Origin: Cyclobacteriaceae bacterium
Lineage (GTDB): Bacteria > Bacteroidota > Bacteroidia > Cytophagales > Cyclobacteriaceae
Reading direction: 5' to 3'
Assembly (NCBI GenBank): GCA_020436085.1
Contig: JAGQYM010000002.1
Span: forward strand, 62,001-126,000
DNA: 64,000 bases
The translations under genes were made by a program, and so were the position numbers. The notes under the pieces are model-generated. The model worked only from the letters and a program-made list of their open reading frames with translations. It ran no database searches and was not told the origin of the DNA. Positions 17,217-26,555 of the stretch are shown here, in pieces (position 1 is the first letter of the stretch; each line of letters starts with the position of its first letter).

Positions 17217-18515
17217 TCAATCAAATAACCCCGACTGGTCTTTTTCTTTTTTTGCTGAATCTTCCGTGGAATAGAGCGGTAGTTTGTTTAGCCCTTTAGA
17301 CAGTAAGGCATCTTCCGTCACAATCCCTTTTAATGCTGCTTCATTGTTCAGGCTTGACGCATCATGCTCCAGTTCCTTCGTGCTGATTTGCTTAGATCGC
17401 TTTTCGATTGGAGGATTTATTTTTTCTGCCTTTTCAAATTCTGAAACTTTTTCAAGTATTTCTTTTGGTAAGTCTGCATCGCTTCGATACACCAATTCAA
17501 AAAATTGTTTGGCAAAAAATCCATCAATCTGTATTCTTCTTTTCGATAGATGAACGAATTTTCCAATGATTCGACAAATATTTTCTCGTTCCTCTGGGCT
17601 TAGCTGTTCTGCGAACTCGTACTCTTCAATTTTTTTGACTGCCAGTATGATGGGCTCCAATGCATCGATAGAAATGATATAAACTGTGTACTCACTTAGT
17701 TTATATTCAAACTGCTGGATGTGTTCAAGTGTATTGCTCGGCACAACCAAGAATACCTCTTTTCTGACATCTTCTTCCTTTACATATTTTATTGCCGACT
17801 CAACTTGATTCTTCAGGTAATTGGGAAAATTGGAAAGACTGTCCCCGGATGGACTCTTTGCATCGAACACTATGTATTCACCCTTTATTCTAAGTGTATT
17901 ATCTGGTTTTCCTTTGAAAGGAACATTGTCGATGTACTCCACGCCATTCCTGTTGCAGATGGCCTTTATTCTATTTCTTACGTTGGTCTCATGATTTATC
18001 CATGTCTCGCGTAAGCTTCTCAATTTCTCTATTTCGGCTTGATGACTCCGCTCTCGCTCTTCAGTTCTTTCCCGCACGCTTCTCTCAACCACTTTATTTA
18101 GATTAGCAATGGATTCCTTGTGCTCCTGCTTTCTTTGCTCTTCGTACGATTTGTATTGAGTATTCTCTTCCCTTAATCTTCGGATATCGTGCTCCAGCAT
18201 TTCGATTTTTTGCCTCAATGAGGCGACTTCATCTCGAAGCTCGGTGCCTCTTTTCAGGTATGAGTCATTTTTTTCATTGAGTGTTGCAATTTCTTTTTGA
18301 AAGTGAGCCTTGTCATCGGACAGCCTTGCAATTGTATTTTCGAGTTTTGAATTCTCGCTTTTATGCAAATCGATGCGCGAAATGAGTTGTTGTAGTTCCG
18401 CATTGGCATCAATTAGCTGATTTTTGATTGTACCCCAACCCAGTAACCTTGACCAAAAAGTAAGTCTTCTAAGGTTGTCAAAGAATATTCTCAAATTATC
18501 GAATCCAGAATCCAT
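17217..18515 (-). CDS. Coiled-coil protein with RmuC-like nuclease core
   Basis: A 433-residue protein. Residues about 30-170 are a long charged coiled coil (many KL/RE heptads). Then comes a globular domain with GKPDNTLRI...EYIVFDAKSP at about 204-222, fitting the PD-(D/E)XK nuclease pattern as in RmuC-family proteins, and QVESAIKYVK. The tail is low complexity. RmuC proteins limit DNA rearrangements; this one is a distant relative and nuclease activity is inferred. There is no clear membrane anchor. I use ATG at 18515 rather than TTG at 18518. Confidence 0.65.
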   Translation of the reverse strand: MDSGFDNLRIFFDNLRRLTFWSRLLGWGTIKNQLIDANAELQQLISRIDLHKSENSKLENTIARLSDDKAHFQKEIATLNEKNDSYLKRGTELRDEVASLRQKIEMLEHDIRRLREENTQYKSYEEQRKQEHKESIANLNKVVERSVRERTEERERSHQAEIEKLRSLRETWINHETNVRNRIKAICNRNGVEYIDNVPFKGKPDNTLRIKGEYIVFDAKSPSGDSLSNFPNYLKNQVESAIKYVKEEDVRKEVFLVVPSNTLEHIQQFEYKLSEYTVYIISIDALEPIILAVKKIEEYEFAEQLSPEERENICRIIGKFVHLSKRRIQIDGFFAKQFFELVYRSDADLPKEILEKVSEFEKAEKINPPIEKRSKQISTKELEHDASSLNNEAALKGIVTEDALLSKGLNKLPLYSTEDSAKKEKDQSGLFD

Positions 18516-18594
18516 CAATACAAAGTTAAAACCAATTTAAGCAAAACACGCTGCCAGAAGGGTGAATTGTCTTAGGCATGTGAATTCCTTTTGC

Positions 18595-18602
18595 TAACTT
18601 TG
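18595..18602 (+). promoter_or_regulatory. Bacteroidota -7 promoter element upstream of rocD
   Basis: TAACTTTG matches the Bacteroidota sigma-70 consensus TAnnTTTG. It sits 95 bases before the rocD ATG. No well-spaced TTG -33 element is obvious; the nearest TTG (18567-18569) leaves 25 bases, longer than usual. Confidence 0.4.
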
Positions 18603-18697
18603 AAGAATGCTAAAATGGCAGTTTCTGGACACCTTTTGTTGACTGTGTTCGATTGACAGAACTACCTAGGACATCAAATGAACTTAAAATCATTTTT

Positions 18698-19936
18698 ATG
18701 GAGACGATTGTAACATCAAGTAAGGACGCGATTGCATTGGAAGACAAGTATGGAGCTCATAATTATCATCCGATACAGGTAGTACTGAGCAAAGGAGAAG
18801 GCGTGTTTCTATGGGATGTAGAGGGTAAGCGTTACTACGATTTCTTATCAGCATATAGCGCTGTAAACCAAGGGCACTGTCATCCGCGAATTGTTAACGC
18901 GCTTATTGAGCAAGCAAAAGAGTTAACACTCGTATCACGTGCGTTTTATAACGATAAGCTTGGTCTTGCGGAAAAGTATATCTGTGAAATGTTTGGCTAC
19001 GACAAAGTGCTGTTCATGAACAGTGGAGCTGAAGGCGTGGAGACAGGCATAAAATTGGTGCGCAAGTGGGGCTACAACGTAAAAGGCATTCCGGAGAATG
19101 AGGCAATTATCCTTACAGCGAAGAAAAATTTTCACGGGCGCACGACAACAATTATTTCGGCTTCGTCAGATCCTTCTGCAAGAATTGGTTTTGGGCCATT
19201 TATGCCGGGGTTCAAGATTGTCGAGTATGATAATGTTGAGGTGTTGGAAAAAGAACTGGCAAATCCTAATGTCTGCGCGTTGTTGATAGAACCCATTCAG
19301 GGTGAGGCTGGAATTTATGTTCCATCAGAAGGCTACATCAGCAAGGCAAGTGAATTGTGCAAAAAACATAATGTCCTTTTGATGATGGATGAAATTCAAA
19401 CAGGTATCGCGCGCAGCGGCAAGATGCTAGCCAGCGATCATGAAGACGTTCATCCTGATTTGCTAATTCTTGGCAAGGCTATTTCAGGTGGAGTATTGCC
19501 GATTTCTTGTGTGCTTGCAGACGATGAAATCATGTTAGGCATTAAACCAGGAGAGCACGGATCAACCTTTGGTGGAAACCCGATGGCAGCTGTTGTTTGC
19601 ATGGAAGCGTTGCAAGTGGCCAAGGATGAGAAGCTTGCGGAGAATGCAGAACGTCTCGGCAAGATTTTCCGGGAGCGGATGAGTGCATTAATTAAAAAGA
19701 CTGACCTTCTTACTTCTGTTCGTGGCAAAGGGTTGCTCAATGCCGTAGATGTGAATGATACTCCACAAGGCAAGACAGCGTGGAACATTTGCGTTCAACT
19801 AAAGGAAAATGGTTTGTTAGCTAAACCAACTCATGGAAATATTATTCGTTTTGCTCCGCCATTGGTCATGACGGAAGAGCAAATCCATGAATGTTGTGAC
19901 ATTATTGAAAAGGTGGTATTGAATTTCAAGAAATAG
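18698..19936 (+). CDS. rocD: Ornithine--oxo-acid transaminase
   Basis: Class III aminotransferase converting ornithine and a 2-oxo acid to glutamate semialdehyde and an amino acid. The N-terminus KYGAHNYHPIQVVLSKGEG and YDFLSAYSAVNQGHCHP are diagnostic of ornithine aminotransferase. Others are MNSGAEGVETGIKL, FHGRTTTIISASSD, MMDEIQTGIARSG, and the PLP lysine in LGKAISGGVLPIS. I set the start at ATG 18698; the frame is open upstream to a TTG at 18653 but that extension looks unlike the family. A strong terminator follows. Confidence 0.93.
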   Translation: METIVTSSKDAIALEDKYGAHNYHPIQVVLSKGEGVFLWDVEGKRYYDFLSAYSAVNQGHCHPRIVNALIEQAKELTLVSRAFYNDKLGLAEKYICEMFGYDKVLFMNSGAEGVETGIKLVRKWGYNVKGIPENEAIILTAKKNFHGRTTTIISASSDPSARIGFGPFMPGFKIVEYDNVEVLEKELANPNVCALLIEPIQGEAGIYVPSEGYISKASELCKKHNVLLMMDEIQTGIARSGKMLASDHEDVHPDLLILGKAISGGVLPISCVLADDEIMLGIKPGEHGSTFGGNPMAAVVCMEALQVAKDEKLAENAERLGKIFRERMSALIKKTDLLTSVRGKGLLNAVDVNDTPQGKTAWNICVQLKENGLLAKPTHGNIIRFAPPLVMTEEQIHECCDIIEKVVLNFKK

Positions 19937-19957
19937 AATTTGGAGAATTTTTAACCG

Positions 19958-19986
19958 AGAGGTAGCACCAAAGGCTACCTCTTTTT
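19958..19986 (+). terminator. Rho-independent terminator after rocD
   Basis: A perfect 9-base-pair stem (AGAGGTAGC with GCTACCTCT) and a 7-base loop are followed by a run of T. It lies 21 bases after the rocD stop and ends 13 bases before the next start codon, separating the two genes' transcripts. Confidence 0.9.
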
Positions 19987-19999
19987 GTTAACAAGAAAT

Positions 20000-20599
20000 A
20001 TGAAAATTATTGTAGTAGGAGGAACTGGAACACTAGGTTCTAAAATTGCTGAGGAACTAGGAACGCGCCACGAGATAATTAGGGCTGGCACTAAATCAGG
20101 AGATGCGACAGTTGACATCACATCGTCAGCTTCCATTCAAGGACTATATAAAAAAATTGGTTCGTTTGATGCTGTGGTCAGCGCTGCAGGAGGGGGCCAT
20201 TTCGGTCCGTTCGATACGATGACGGAAGATGATTTTTATAAGGGCATCAAAAGCAAAATGATGGGACAGATCAACCTCGTAATGTTGGGAAAGGACCTGA
20301 TCAGCAATGGAGGTTCATTCACTCTCACCTCTGGAATCTTGCACAGTGACCCGGTTCGCGGTGGAGTCGGGTTGAGTTTTTTGAACGGTGCACTCAACTC
20401 TTTTGGCAAATCTGCTGCCTATGAATTGAAAAGAGGTGTTCGACTGAATATAGTAAGTCCGGGCCTGGTGGAAGATTCGGAAAAAGAACTGGGAAGTTTC
20501 TTTCCGGGCCATGTACCCATCACCATGAAAAGAATGGTTAGCGGCTACGTAAATAGCGTAGAAGGCATCATTACGGGTAAGGTGATTGAGATCGTCTGA
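20000..20599 (+). CDS. Short-chain dehydrogenase-like protein lacking the YxxxK pair
   Basis: A 199-residue compact Rossmann protein of the short-chain dehydrogenase superfamily. The cofactor loop VGGTGTLG is at residues 5-12, AAGG follows the fourth strand, and the catalytic-Ser strand reads FTLTSGIL. Where most members have YSASK, this one reads LSFLN before GALNSFGKSAAYEL, so both active-site Tyr and Lys are missing. The same is true of the short SDR subgroup it resembles. It likely binds NAD(P), but ordinary ketoreductase chemistry is doubtful. ATG 20000 is preferred over TTG 19985, which lies in the terminator T-run. Confidence 0.8.
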   Translation: MKIIVVGGTGTLGSKIAEELGTRHEIIRAGTKSGDATVDITSSASIQGLYKKIGSFDAVVSAAGGGHFGPFDTMTEDDFYKGIKSKMMGQINLVMLGKDLISNGGSFTLTSGILHSDPVRGGVGLSFLNGALNSFGKSAAYELKRGVRLNIVSPGLVEDSEKELGSFFPGHVPITMKRMVSGYVNSVEGIITGKVIEIV

Positions 20600-20600
20600 A

Positions 20601-22961
20601 TCACTCGTTTCTCAACACATCTACTGGGTTTACCATTGCCGCACGTGCAACTTGCGTAATGACAACAGACAACGTAAATACCAGTATCAGTGCGATGGTG
20701 TAGAGGAAGACGCTCAGACCAATAGCGGTGTGATAGGCAAATCCACTTAGGAAACTGTTCATCAGGTAGTAGGCCACTGGGCAACCAATAACGATAGCGA
20801 CCACACATAGCCTTACAAAGTCTTTCGTGATCATGGTCACGATACTTGACACCGCTGCACCCATTGTTTTTCGAATGCCGATTTCTTTTTTTCTTTTTTC
20901 AGCTGTGTATGCAGCCAGGCCAATCAAACCCAGTCCAGAAATCACAATTGCCATGATTGTAAAGGTGAAAGACAAACGTCCAGCCACCTTTTCGTTGTTG
21001 TAAAGTCTCTCGAAATCGTCATCGAGAAACGAATAGTCAAACGGATACTCGGGACTAAATTTCTTGTACACCGCTTCAATCTGATTTACAGTTTCCATGA
21101 CATTACCAGACTCCAGCAAAATATTTGCTCGCCAGGTGTTGTTGGGTTTGCAAAGGAAAATATTCGGATCAATCGCTTCGTGTAGCGAGCGGCTATGGAA
21201 GTCGTTAACTACACCGACAACTATGCCATCATTTCCCCATAGTGACAACTTCTGACCAACCGGATTTGTCAGGCCCATCACCTCCACGGCTTTCTGTGTG
21301 AGCACAAAATTGCTGGTATCGTTGTACTGAGTTGAGAAAAATCGACCTTCCGTTAACTCAAATCCCATGGTTTCCAAAAAATCAAAATCGACTACGATGG
21401 TTCGAAAGAGAATCTGACTATTGGCTGGTCTCCCCGGCCAATTAAGTGAGCCAGTTTGGTTTTGTACTTGCACGATAGATTGATCAGTGCGGGTAACGGC
21501 TTTTACTCCATTGATTTGCTTGAGTTCATTTTTGAAGGCATTGAATTGATTGCCAATATCCCCCCGGGTAACAAAAGAGATGACGTTGTCTCGCTTATAA
21601 CCAAGGTTTTTGTCTCGGATAAACTCCACCTGCTGAAAGACGACCAGAGCACTTACCACTAGAACGATAGTGATGGCGAATTGAAAGATAACCAGTGATT
21701 TTCTTAGTGAGTTGCCTGTGAGGCTCTGCCCGATTGATCCTTTCAAAACTCTTGACGGTTGATATGACGATAGAAACAAAGCAGGATAGCTACCGGCCAG
21801 TAGCCCGGTGATCAATACGATAAGCGCAATAGATATAAGCAAAATTGGATTGTTGAAGCTTAACTCAATGTGCTTCACCATTAAAAGATTGAAAACAGGT
21901 AGAATCAAAAGCGTGAACATGATAGCAAGTGCCATTGCTGCTGCACTTAGCAACATTGATTCGCCCATAAATTGGAGAATGAGATTAATCCGGTGTGCAC
22001 CGACTACTTTTCTTACACCTACCTCTTTGGCGCGTACCACAGCTCTGGCAGTAGCCATGTTCATGAAGTTGATGCATGCGATAAGTAGAATAAAGACTGC
22101 GACAACGGAAAAAATCTGAACATACTTAATTCGGCCATTCACTGGCAAGCCATTTTCAAAGCCAGAGTACAAATACATATCGGTAAATGGCTGTATGTAG
22201 AACTTTATCGCATCCTTGTCTTCAGGTGGAAAGAATGTTTGCGCAAGTTGATTGATCTTATCTACTGCTTCCTGACTCTGAACTCCATCAGCTAGTTTCA
22301 AGTAAAGCTCTGGATCAAAATTTCCCCAATAAAATCCAGCGCCACGTTCCTCACGATAAATTTCGAAAGGCAAAACAAAATCAAAATGAAGCGATGAATT
22401 GTCTCGGAGATCAGCGTATACAGTGGATACAGTGAGATCATATTGCCGCGACACTCTCACTGACTTCCCTACAGCACTTTCTCCTTCGAACAATTTATTC
22501 GCCAGCGACTGGGAAATAGCCACCCAATTCTTTTCTCTCGTGGTGGGGGGAAGGCTGCCTTCCGTGATGTCGAACGTAAGCACACGGAATAGACCCGGAT
22601 CTCCGAAGACTCCCTTTTCCAAAAAGTTTTTCTCACCTAATTGAAATAATTGATCGCCATTTCGCTGCGTGCGTCCCATCCACTCCACTTCAGGGATGCT
22701 TTCTTCAATCACATCACCCAGCGGTCCCGGAGTGCTTGTCCACGTCACAACAGATCCATCGTCAAGGAATCCATTAGACACAATACGAAAAATTCTTTCC
22801 GAATCTTTATGATAACTGTCGATTGCAAGTTCATCGTTTACCCAAAGGTATATCAGCAACGTACAGGTGAGTCCGGTCGACAAACCGATCAGATTGATCA
22901 ACGAATAGAATTTCTGTCTGAAAAAACTCCGAATGGCAATGGTGATAAAATTTTTGAGCAT
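20601..22961 (-). CDS. FtsX-type ABC transporter permease (MacB-like)
   Basis: A 786-residue permease of the Bacteroidota 'ABC transporter permease' type with duplicated FtsX domains. A first helix (about 20-41) is followed by a large periplasmic MacB-PCD-like domain, three helices at about 285-400 with the RAKEVGVRKVVGAHR motif, a second start helix near 427 after NSLRKSLVIFQF, a second periplasmic domain, and three final helices with EKRKKEIGIRKTMGA. No ATPase gene is adjacent, so it probably uses an ATPase encoded elsewhere. Such proteins act in mechanotransmission or export of lipoproteins and small molecules. It ends one base from the convergent dehydrogenase gene. Confidence 0.9.
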   Translation of the reverse strand: MLKNFITIAIRSFFRQKFYSLINLIGLSTGLTCTLLIYLWVNDELAIDSYHKDSERIFRIVSNGFLDDGSVVTWTSTPGPLGDVIEESIPEVEWMGRTQRNGDQLFQLGEKNFLEKGVFGDPGLFRVLTFDITEGSLPPTTREKNWVAISQSLANKLFEGESAVGKSVRVSRQYDLTVSTVYADLRDNSSLHFDFVLPFEIYREERGAGFYWGNFDPELYLKLADGVQSQEAVDKINQLAQTFFPPEDKDAIKFYIQPFTDMYLYSGFENGLPVNGRIKYVQIFSVVAVFILLIACINFMNMATARAVVRAKEVGVRKVVGAHRINLILQFMGESMLLSAAAMALAIMFTLLILPVFNLLMVKHIELSFNNPILLISIALIVLITGLLAGSYPALFLSSYQPSRVLKGSIGQSLTGNSLRKSLVIFQFAITIVLVVSALVVFQQVEFIRDKNLGYKRDNVISFVTRGDIGNQFNAFKNELKQINGVKAVTRTDQSIVQVQNQTGSLNWPGRPANSQILFRTIVVDFDFLETMGFELTEGRFFSTQYNDTSNFVLTQKAVEVMGLTNPVGQKLSLWGNDGIVVGVVNDFHSRSLHEAIDPNIFLCKPNNTWRANILLESGNVMETVNQIEAVYKKFSPEYPFDYSFLDDDFERLYNNEKVAGRLSFTFTIMAIVISGLGLIGLAAYTAEKRKKEIGIRKTMGAAVSSIVTMITKDFVRLCVVAIVIGCPVAYYLMNSFLSGFAYHTAIGLSVFLYTIALILVFTLSVVITQVARAAMVNPVDVLRNE

Positions 22962-23127
22962 AGGGATAGATTTGAACTATAGACTTCGATGTGGAGCTTA
23001 AAGTTGCAGGAAATATCAAAAATTGCCTTACCACCAATTGGATGAAAAAATACAAGTGGTCAGTGCCTACTGGGCCACAAATGAGTTGCACTCCTACATC
23101 TTTGTTTAAGGTGTTTCGATGACGATG

Positions 23128-23976
23128 TTACTCATTAATAACTTTTGCGATCCGATCCTTTCCGGAGAAATCCTTGATGATTTCAATATTTGAATAACCC
23201 AATTTTGCCAATAGTTGAACCATGTCTTTACCAAATCGCTCGTTGATCTCGAATGCGAGTAGCCCTTTTGGCTTGAGATTGCCCTTAGCCTTGGCAGCAA
23301 TGATTCGATAAAACAATAATGGATCGTCATTTGAAATGAATAGCGCCTCGTGCGGTTCGTACTGAAGTACGTTATTCCGCATTGTAGCTTTTTCCTTTTC
23401 CATTATGTATGGAGGATTGCTTACAATTACATCGAACTGCTGATTGGGCAATTCGTCACTAATTATATCGCTACGAATAAACGAGACATTTGTCTTATGT
23501 TTGGCTGCGTTTGTTTTTGCCACAACGATCGCATCTCCGCTGATGTCGGTGGCAAATAAATTGGCTGATGGCAGTTCTAGTGCAAGTGTAATGGGGATAC
23601 ATCCGCTGCCAGTTCCTATGTCGAGGATATTAATTGATGGCTGGCGCTTTCTGGCAAATGTTAACACGTTCTCCACCAGCAATTCCGTTTCTGGTCGTGG
23701 AATCAAAACAGATGGATTTACAAAGAATGTTCTTCCAAAAAATTCCTGCTCTCCCAGGATATATTGAATGGGTTCGTGTTTATTGATGCGACCAATCAGA
23801 CTATCCAGACGTTGCCAGTCAAAATTTTCAACTTCAGTGTTGGCCAAGATTTGGGATTTGGCAATTCTAAATTCACACTCTAAGATCAGGAATGCAATAC
23901 TCCGTTTTTCGTCCAGCGAATCATCCAGGGTGATTGCTGATACGAACCTGTCAAATACCTCTTTGGAATTGGGCAT
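23128..23976 (-). CDS. prmC: Peptide chain release factor N5-glutamine methyltransferase
   Basis: A SAM-dependent methyltransferase that modifies the Gln of the GGQ loop in release factors. The catalytic NPPYI motif (SNPPYIMEKEK), the SAM-binding DIGTGSGCIPITLAL and the PrmC-specific PIQYILGEQEFFGR with VLIPRPETE are all present. At 282 residues it has normal length. It is divergent from ribD, with 35 bases between the two start codons, so their promoters must overlap. Confidence 0.95.
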   Translation of the reverse strand: MPNSKEVFDRFVSAITLDDSLDEKRSIAFLILECEFRIAKSQILANTEVENFDWQRLDSLIGRINKHEPIQYILGEQEFFGRTFFVNPSVLIPRPETELLVENVLTFARKRQPSINILDIGTGSGCIPITLALELPSANLFATDISGDAIVVAKTNAAKHKTNVSFIRSDIISDELPNQQFDVIVSNPPYIMEKEKATMRNNVLQYEPHEALFISNDDPLLFYRIIAAKAKGNLKPKGLLAFEINERFGKDMVQLLAKLGYSNIEIIKDFSGKDRIAKVINE

Positions 23977-24011
23977 GGCTTCTTTGATCTTTGCAATGTT
24001 AGTAAAATGCC

Positions 24012-25079
24012 ATGACGCCTGACGAAATTTTCATGCTACGCGCGATTGCTCTTGCTCGGCTGGGAATAGGGAATGTGAGTCCAAACCCGCGAGTAGGTTG
24101 TGTCATTGTGCATGATGGAGTAATCATTGGTGAGGGGTGGCATGAGCGGTATGGGCAAGCACACGCTGAGGTAAATGCAATTGAAAGTGTGGCAGACAAG
24201 TCGCTGTTACCCAGCAGTACACTTTATGTCAATCTTGAACCGTGCTCACACACGGGCAAGACCCCACCATGCGCTGATCTTTTAATCAAACACAGATTGA
24301 AAAGAGTGGTGGTTGCGGACGAAGATCCTAATCCATTGGTGGCGGGACGTGGAATAAAAAAGCTTATGGAAGCAGGGATCAATGTTAGTGTGGGAGTACT
24401 TGAGAAGAAAGGTGCGCATTTAAACAGAAGATTTTTCACATTCTTTCAAGAGAGGAGACCGTATATCATCTTAAAATGGGCGCAAACCATTGACGGGTTT
24501 GTTGCACATTCCAATTTTGACTCAAAATGGATTAGCAATGAACTATCGCGTCAAATGGTGCACAAATGGCGAGCGGAGGAAGACGCGATATTAGTGGGGG
24601 CACGTACGGCAGCTCATGATAATCCAAAACTCAATGTGCGCGACTGGATGGGGAGAAACCCGGTTCGAATAGTGATCGATCGAAATCTTTCACTGGACGG
24701 TGGATTACATTTATTTGACGGAAGTCAGAAGACACTTTGTTATAATTCAGTCAAGGACGAAAAATCCAATAACCTCGAGTTCATTCGAGTCAGCGAATGC
24801 ACCGTTCCGGAGATTGTTGATGATCTGTTTAAAAGAAACATTCAATCAATAATAGTGGAGGGAGGAGCAAATACACTTAATGATTTTATCACTTGCAATC
24901 TGTGGGATGAAGCCCGCGTGTTCGTTTCTTCAAACTCATTTAATGAGGGTATCAAAGGACCTCTGCTCGATTTATCAAAAGCAGAATCAGAAGCTGTAGA
25001 GAGTGATCAACTACTTACGCTGCTAAACCAAGATGTTCAAAACTTTAGCACCAACGAGCCACCTGTACCCGTAAAATAA
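24012..25079 (+). CDS. ribD: Bifunctional riboflavin biosynthesis deaminase/reductase RibD
   Basis: Performs the deamination of the 2,5-diamino pyrimidinone and reduction of the ribosyl side chain in riboflavin synthesis. The N-terminal deaminase domain has zinc ligands in HAEVNAI (His51, with catalytic Glu53) and EPCSHTGKTPPC (Cys78, Cys87). The reductase domain starts near 150 with ILKWAQTIDGFVA and includes DAILVGARTAAHDNPKLNVR and the glycine-rich VEGGANTLNDFI. The last 43 bases overlap a convergent gene. Confidence 0.94.
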   Translation: MTPDEIFMLRAIALARLGIGNVSPNPRVGCVIVHDGVIIGEGWHERYGQAHAEVNAIESVADKSLLPSSTLYVNLEPCSHTGKTPPCADLLIKHRLKRVVVADEDPNPLVAGRGIKKLMEAGINVSVGVLEKKGAHLNRRFFTFFQERRPYIILKWAQTIDGFVAHSNFDSKWISNELSRQMVHKWRAEEDAILVGARTAAHDNPKLNVRDWMGRNPVRIVIDRNLSLDGGLHLFDGSQKTLCYNSVKDEKSNNLEFIRVSECTVPEIVDDLFKRNIQSIIVEGGANTLNDFITCNLWDEARVFVSSNSFNEGIKGPLLDLSKAESEAVESDQLLTLLNQDVQNFSTNEPPVPVK

Positions 25080-25501
25080 AACCGGAGTTTGGTCTTTCTG
25101 GTCGAAGCCTGGCTGCTATTGTAAATATCGAGTGCGTTTTGTGCATGACTTTTGAAAGCATTGTTCAATGGAATTGAAGCCAGAACAAGGGCGACTCCTC
25201 CTGCCGCAAGGCCCCACTCAGGATCACCTCCAAAAAGCGCAGTGCCAAGGGGAAAACCGATCATAAATCCACCCGCAAATCCAAGTACACCAGCAAAAGC
25301 GTAGTTTGTTTTCGCTCGCTTGAATTCCACATAAGCTGTTTCGTTTTCACTCAAGATGTCCAGAACCTGACTTGGAGAATATGAGACGCTGTCTCTTTCA
25401 AATCTCACTCCTCCAAAAGTTTTTATCATTTCAATTTGCTGGGAATAGGCAGTTGAGAGACACAACAAAAATGTTGCAACGAGGATTGTGCGAAGATTCA
25501 T
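25037..25501 (-). CDS. Exported small membrane protein of unknown function
   Basis: A 154-residue protein with signal peptide (1-20, ending AYSQ), a soluble stretch that mentions no known motif, and two glycine-rich hydrophobic segments (about 70-90 and 95-112) that may be membrane helices or strands. It resembles the short exported proteins common in Bacteroidota but I do not recognise the family. Its 3' end overlaps ribD by 43 bases on the opposite strand. Confidence 0.6.
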   Translation of the reverse strand: MNLRTILVATFLLCLSTAYSQQIEMIKTFGGVRFERDSVSYSPSQVLDILSENETAYVEFKRAKTNYAFAGVLGFAGGFMIGFPLGTALFGGDPEWGLAAGGVALVLASIPLNNAFKSHAQNALDIYNSSQASTRKTKLRFYFTGTGGSLVLKF

Positions 25502-25580
25502 TCTTAGAAGCTGTTAAAACATTGTGAACTGTCTAAAATTAGGCAAAAATTTTTAGCTTGCACTAAGCCACTTTCCTACC

Positions 25581-26552
25581 ATGAGCCGTACACTTTACGA
25601 TGAAATACCATCCCTCGATTTGAATGATTTTATAAGTGGAGATGATGAGAGAAGAGATGCATTCGTAAAAGAATTAGGCAATGCCTATAATGAGATTGGT
25701 TTTGTTGCTGTTAAGAATCATTTTCTCGCTGAGGAACTTACAGCTAAATTGTACAGTGCAGTCAAGGCATTTTTTGATTTGCCAGATGATATAAAGCAAC
25801 AATATGAGATTCCGGATTTGGCCGGTCAGCGTGGCTATATCGGCAAAGGGAAGGAACATGCCAAAGGCAGGAATACCGGTGATCTAAAAGAGTTCTATCA
25901 TATTGGGCAAGAAGTGGAGGGAAACGATCCGATTAGAAATGAATACCCCGAAAACATTTGGCCATCAGAAATTCCGAATTTTGAAAAAGTAGGGTTGGAG
26001 GTTTACAGAAGACTCGAACAGACTGGTACAACCATGCTTCGTGCTATTGCTTTGTACCTGAATTTGCCCGAGAACTATTTCGATGATAAAGTAAAAAATG
26101 GGAATAGCATTTTAAGACCTATTCACTACTTCCCCATTGAAAAGCCAGAGGAGATTCCCTCGGACGCGGTGAGGGCAGCTGAGCATGGTGACATTAACCT
26201 GATCACGCTACTCATGGGAGCAAGTGCTGATGGCCTTCAGGTATTAAGAAGAGATGGGAAATGGATACCAATCACAGCGTTACCTGATCAGCTTGTGGTG
26301 AACGTGGGCGACATGCTTGAGCGACTGACCAATGGAAAACTGAAATCCACTATTCACCGTGTGGTGAACCCTCCGAGGCAGCTGATGAACAAACCAAGGT
26401 ACTCAATTCCCTTTTTTATGCATCCCAGATCGGAAGTGAGCCTTGCCGCACTTGATAATTGCGTTTCATCAGATAGCCCGAAGAAATGGGATGACATTAC
26501 AGCAGGAGAGTTTTTGAATCAGCGTCTCAAGGAAATAGGACTAAAGAAATAA
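25581..26552 (+). CDS. Isopenicillin-N-synthase-like 2-oxoglutarate/Fe(II) dioxygenase
   Basis: A 323-residue non-haem iron oxygenase of the plant-type 2OG family. The N-terminal DIOX_N region has the usual IPSLDLNDF and GFVAVKNH. The iron triad is complete: His202 and Asp204 in EHGDINLITLL, and His259 in STIHRVV. Arg273 and Ser275 in RYSIPFF form the 2-oxoglutarate carboxylate clamp. Substrate is unknown; Bacteroidota homologues are uncharacterised. A chromate transporter gene follows by 3 bases and is probably in the same operon. Confidence 0.88.
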   Translation: MSRTLYDEIPSLDLNDFISGDDERRDAFVKELGNAYNEIGFVAVKNHFLAEELTAKLYSAVKAFFDLPDDIKQQYEIPDLAGQRGYIGKGKEHAKGRNTGDLKEFYHIGQEVEGNDPIRNEYPENIWPSEIPNFEKVGLEVYRRLEQTGTTMLRAIALYLNLPENYFDDKVKNGNSILRPIHYFPIEKPEEIPSDAVRAAEHGDINLITLLMGASADGLQVLRRDGKWIPITALPDQLVVNVGDMLERLTNGKLKSTIHRVVNPPRQLMNKPRYSIPFFMHPRSEVSLAALDNCVSSDSPKKWDDITAGEFLNQRLKEIGLKK

Positions 26553-26555
26553 TTC

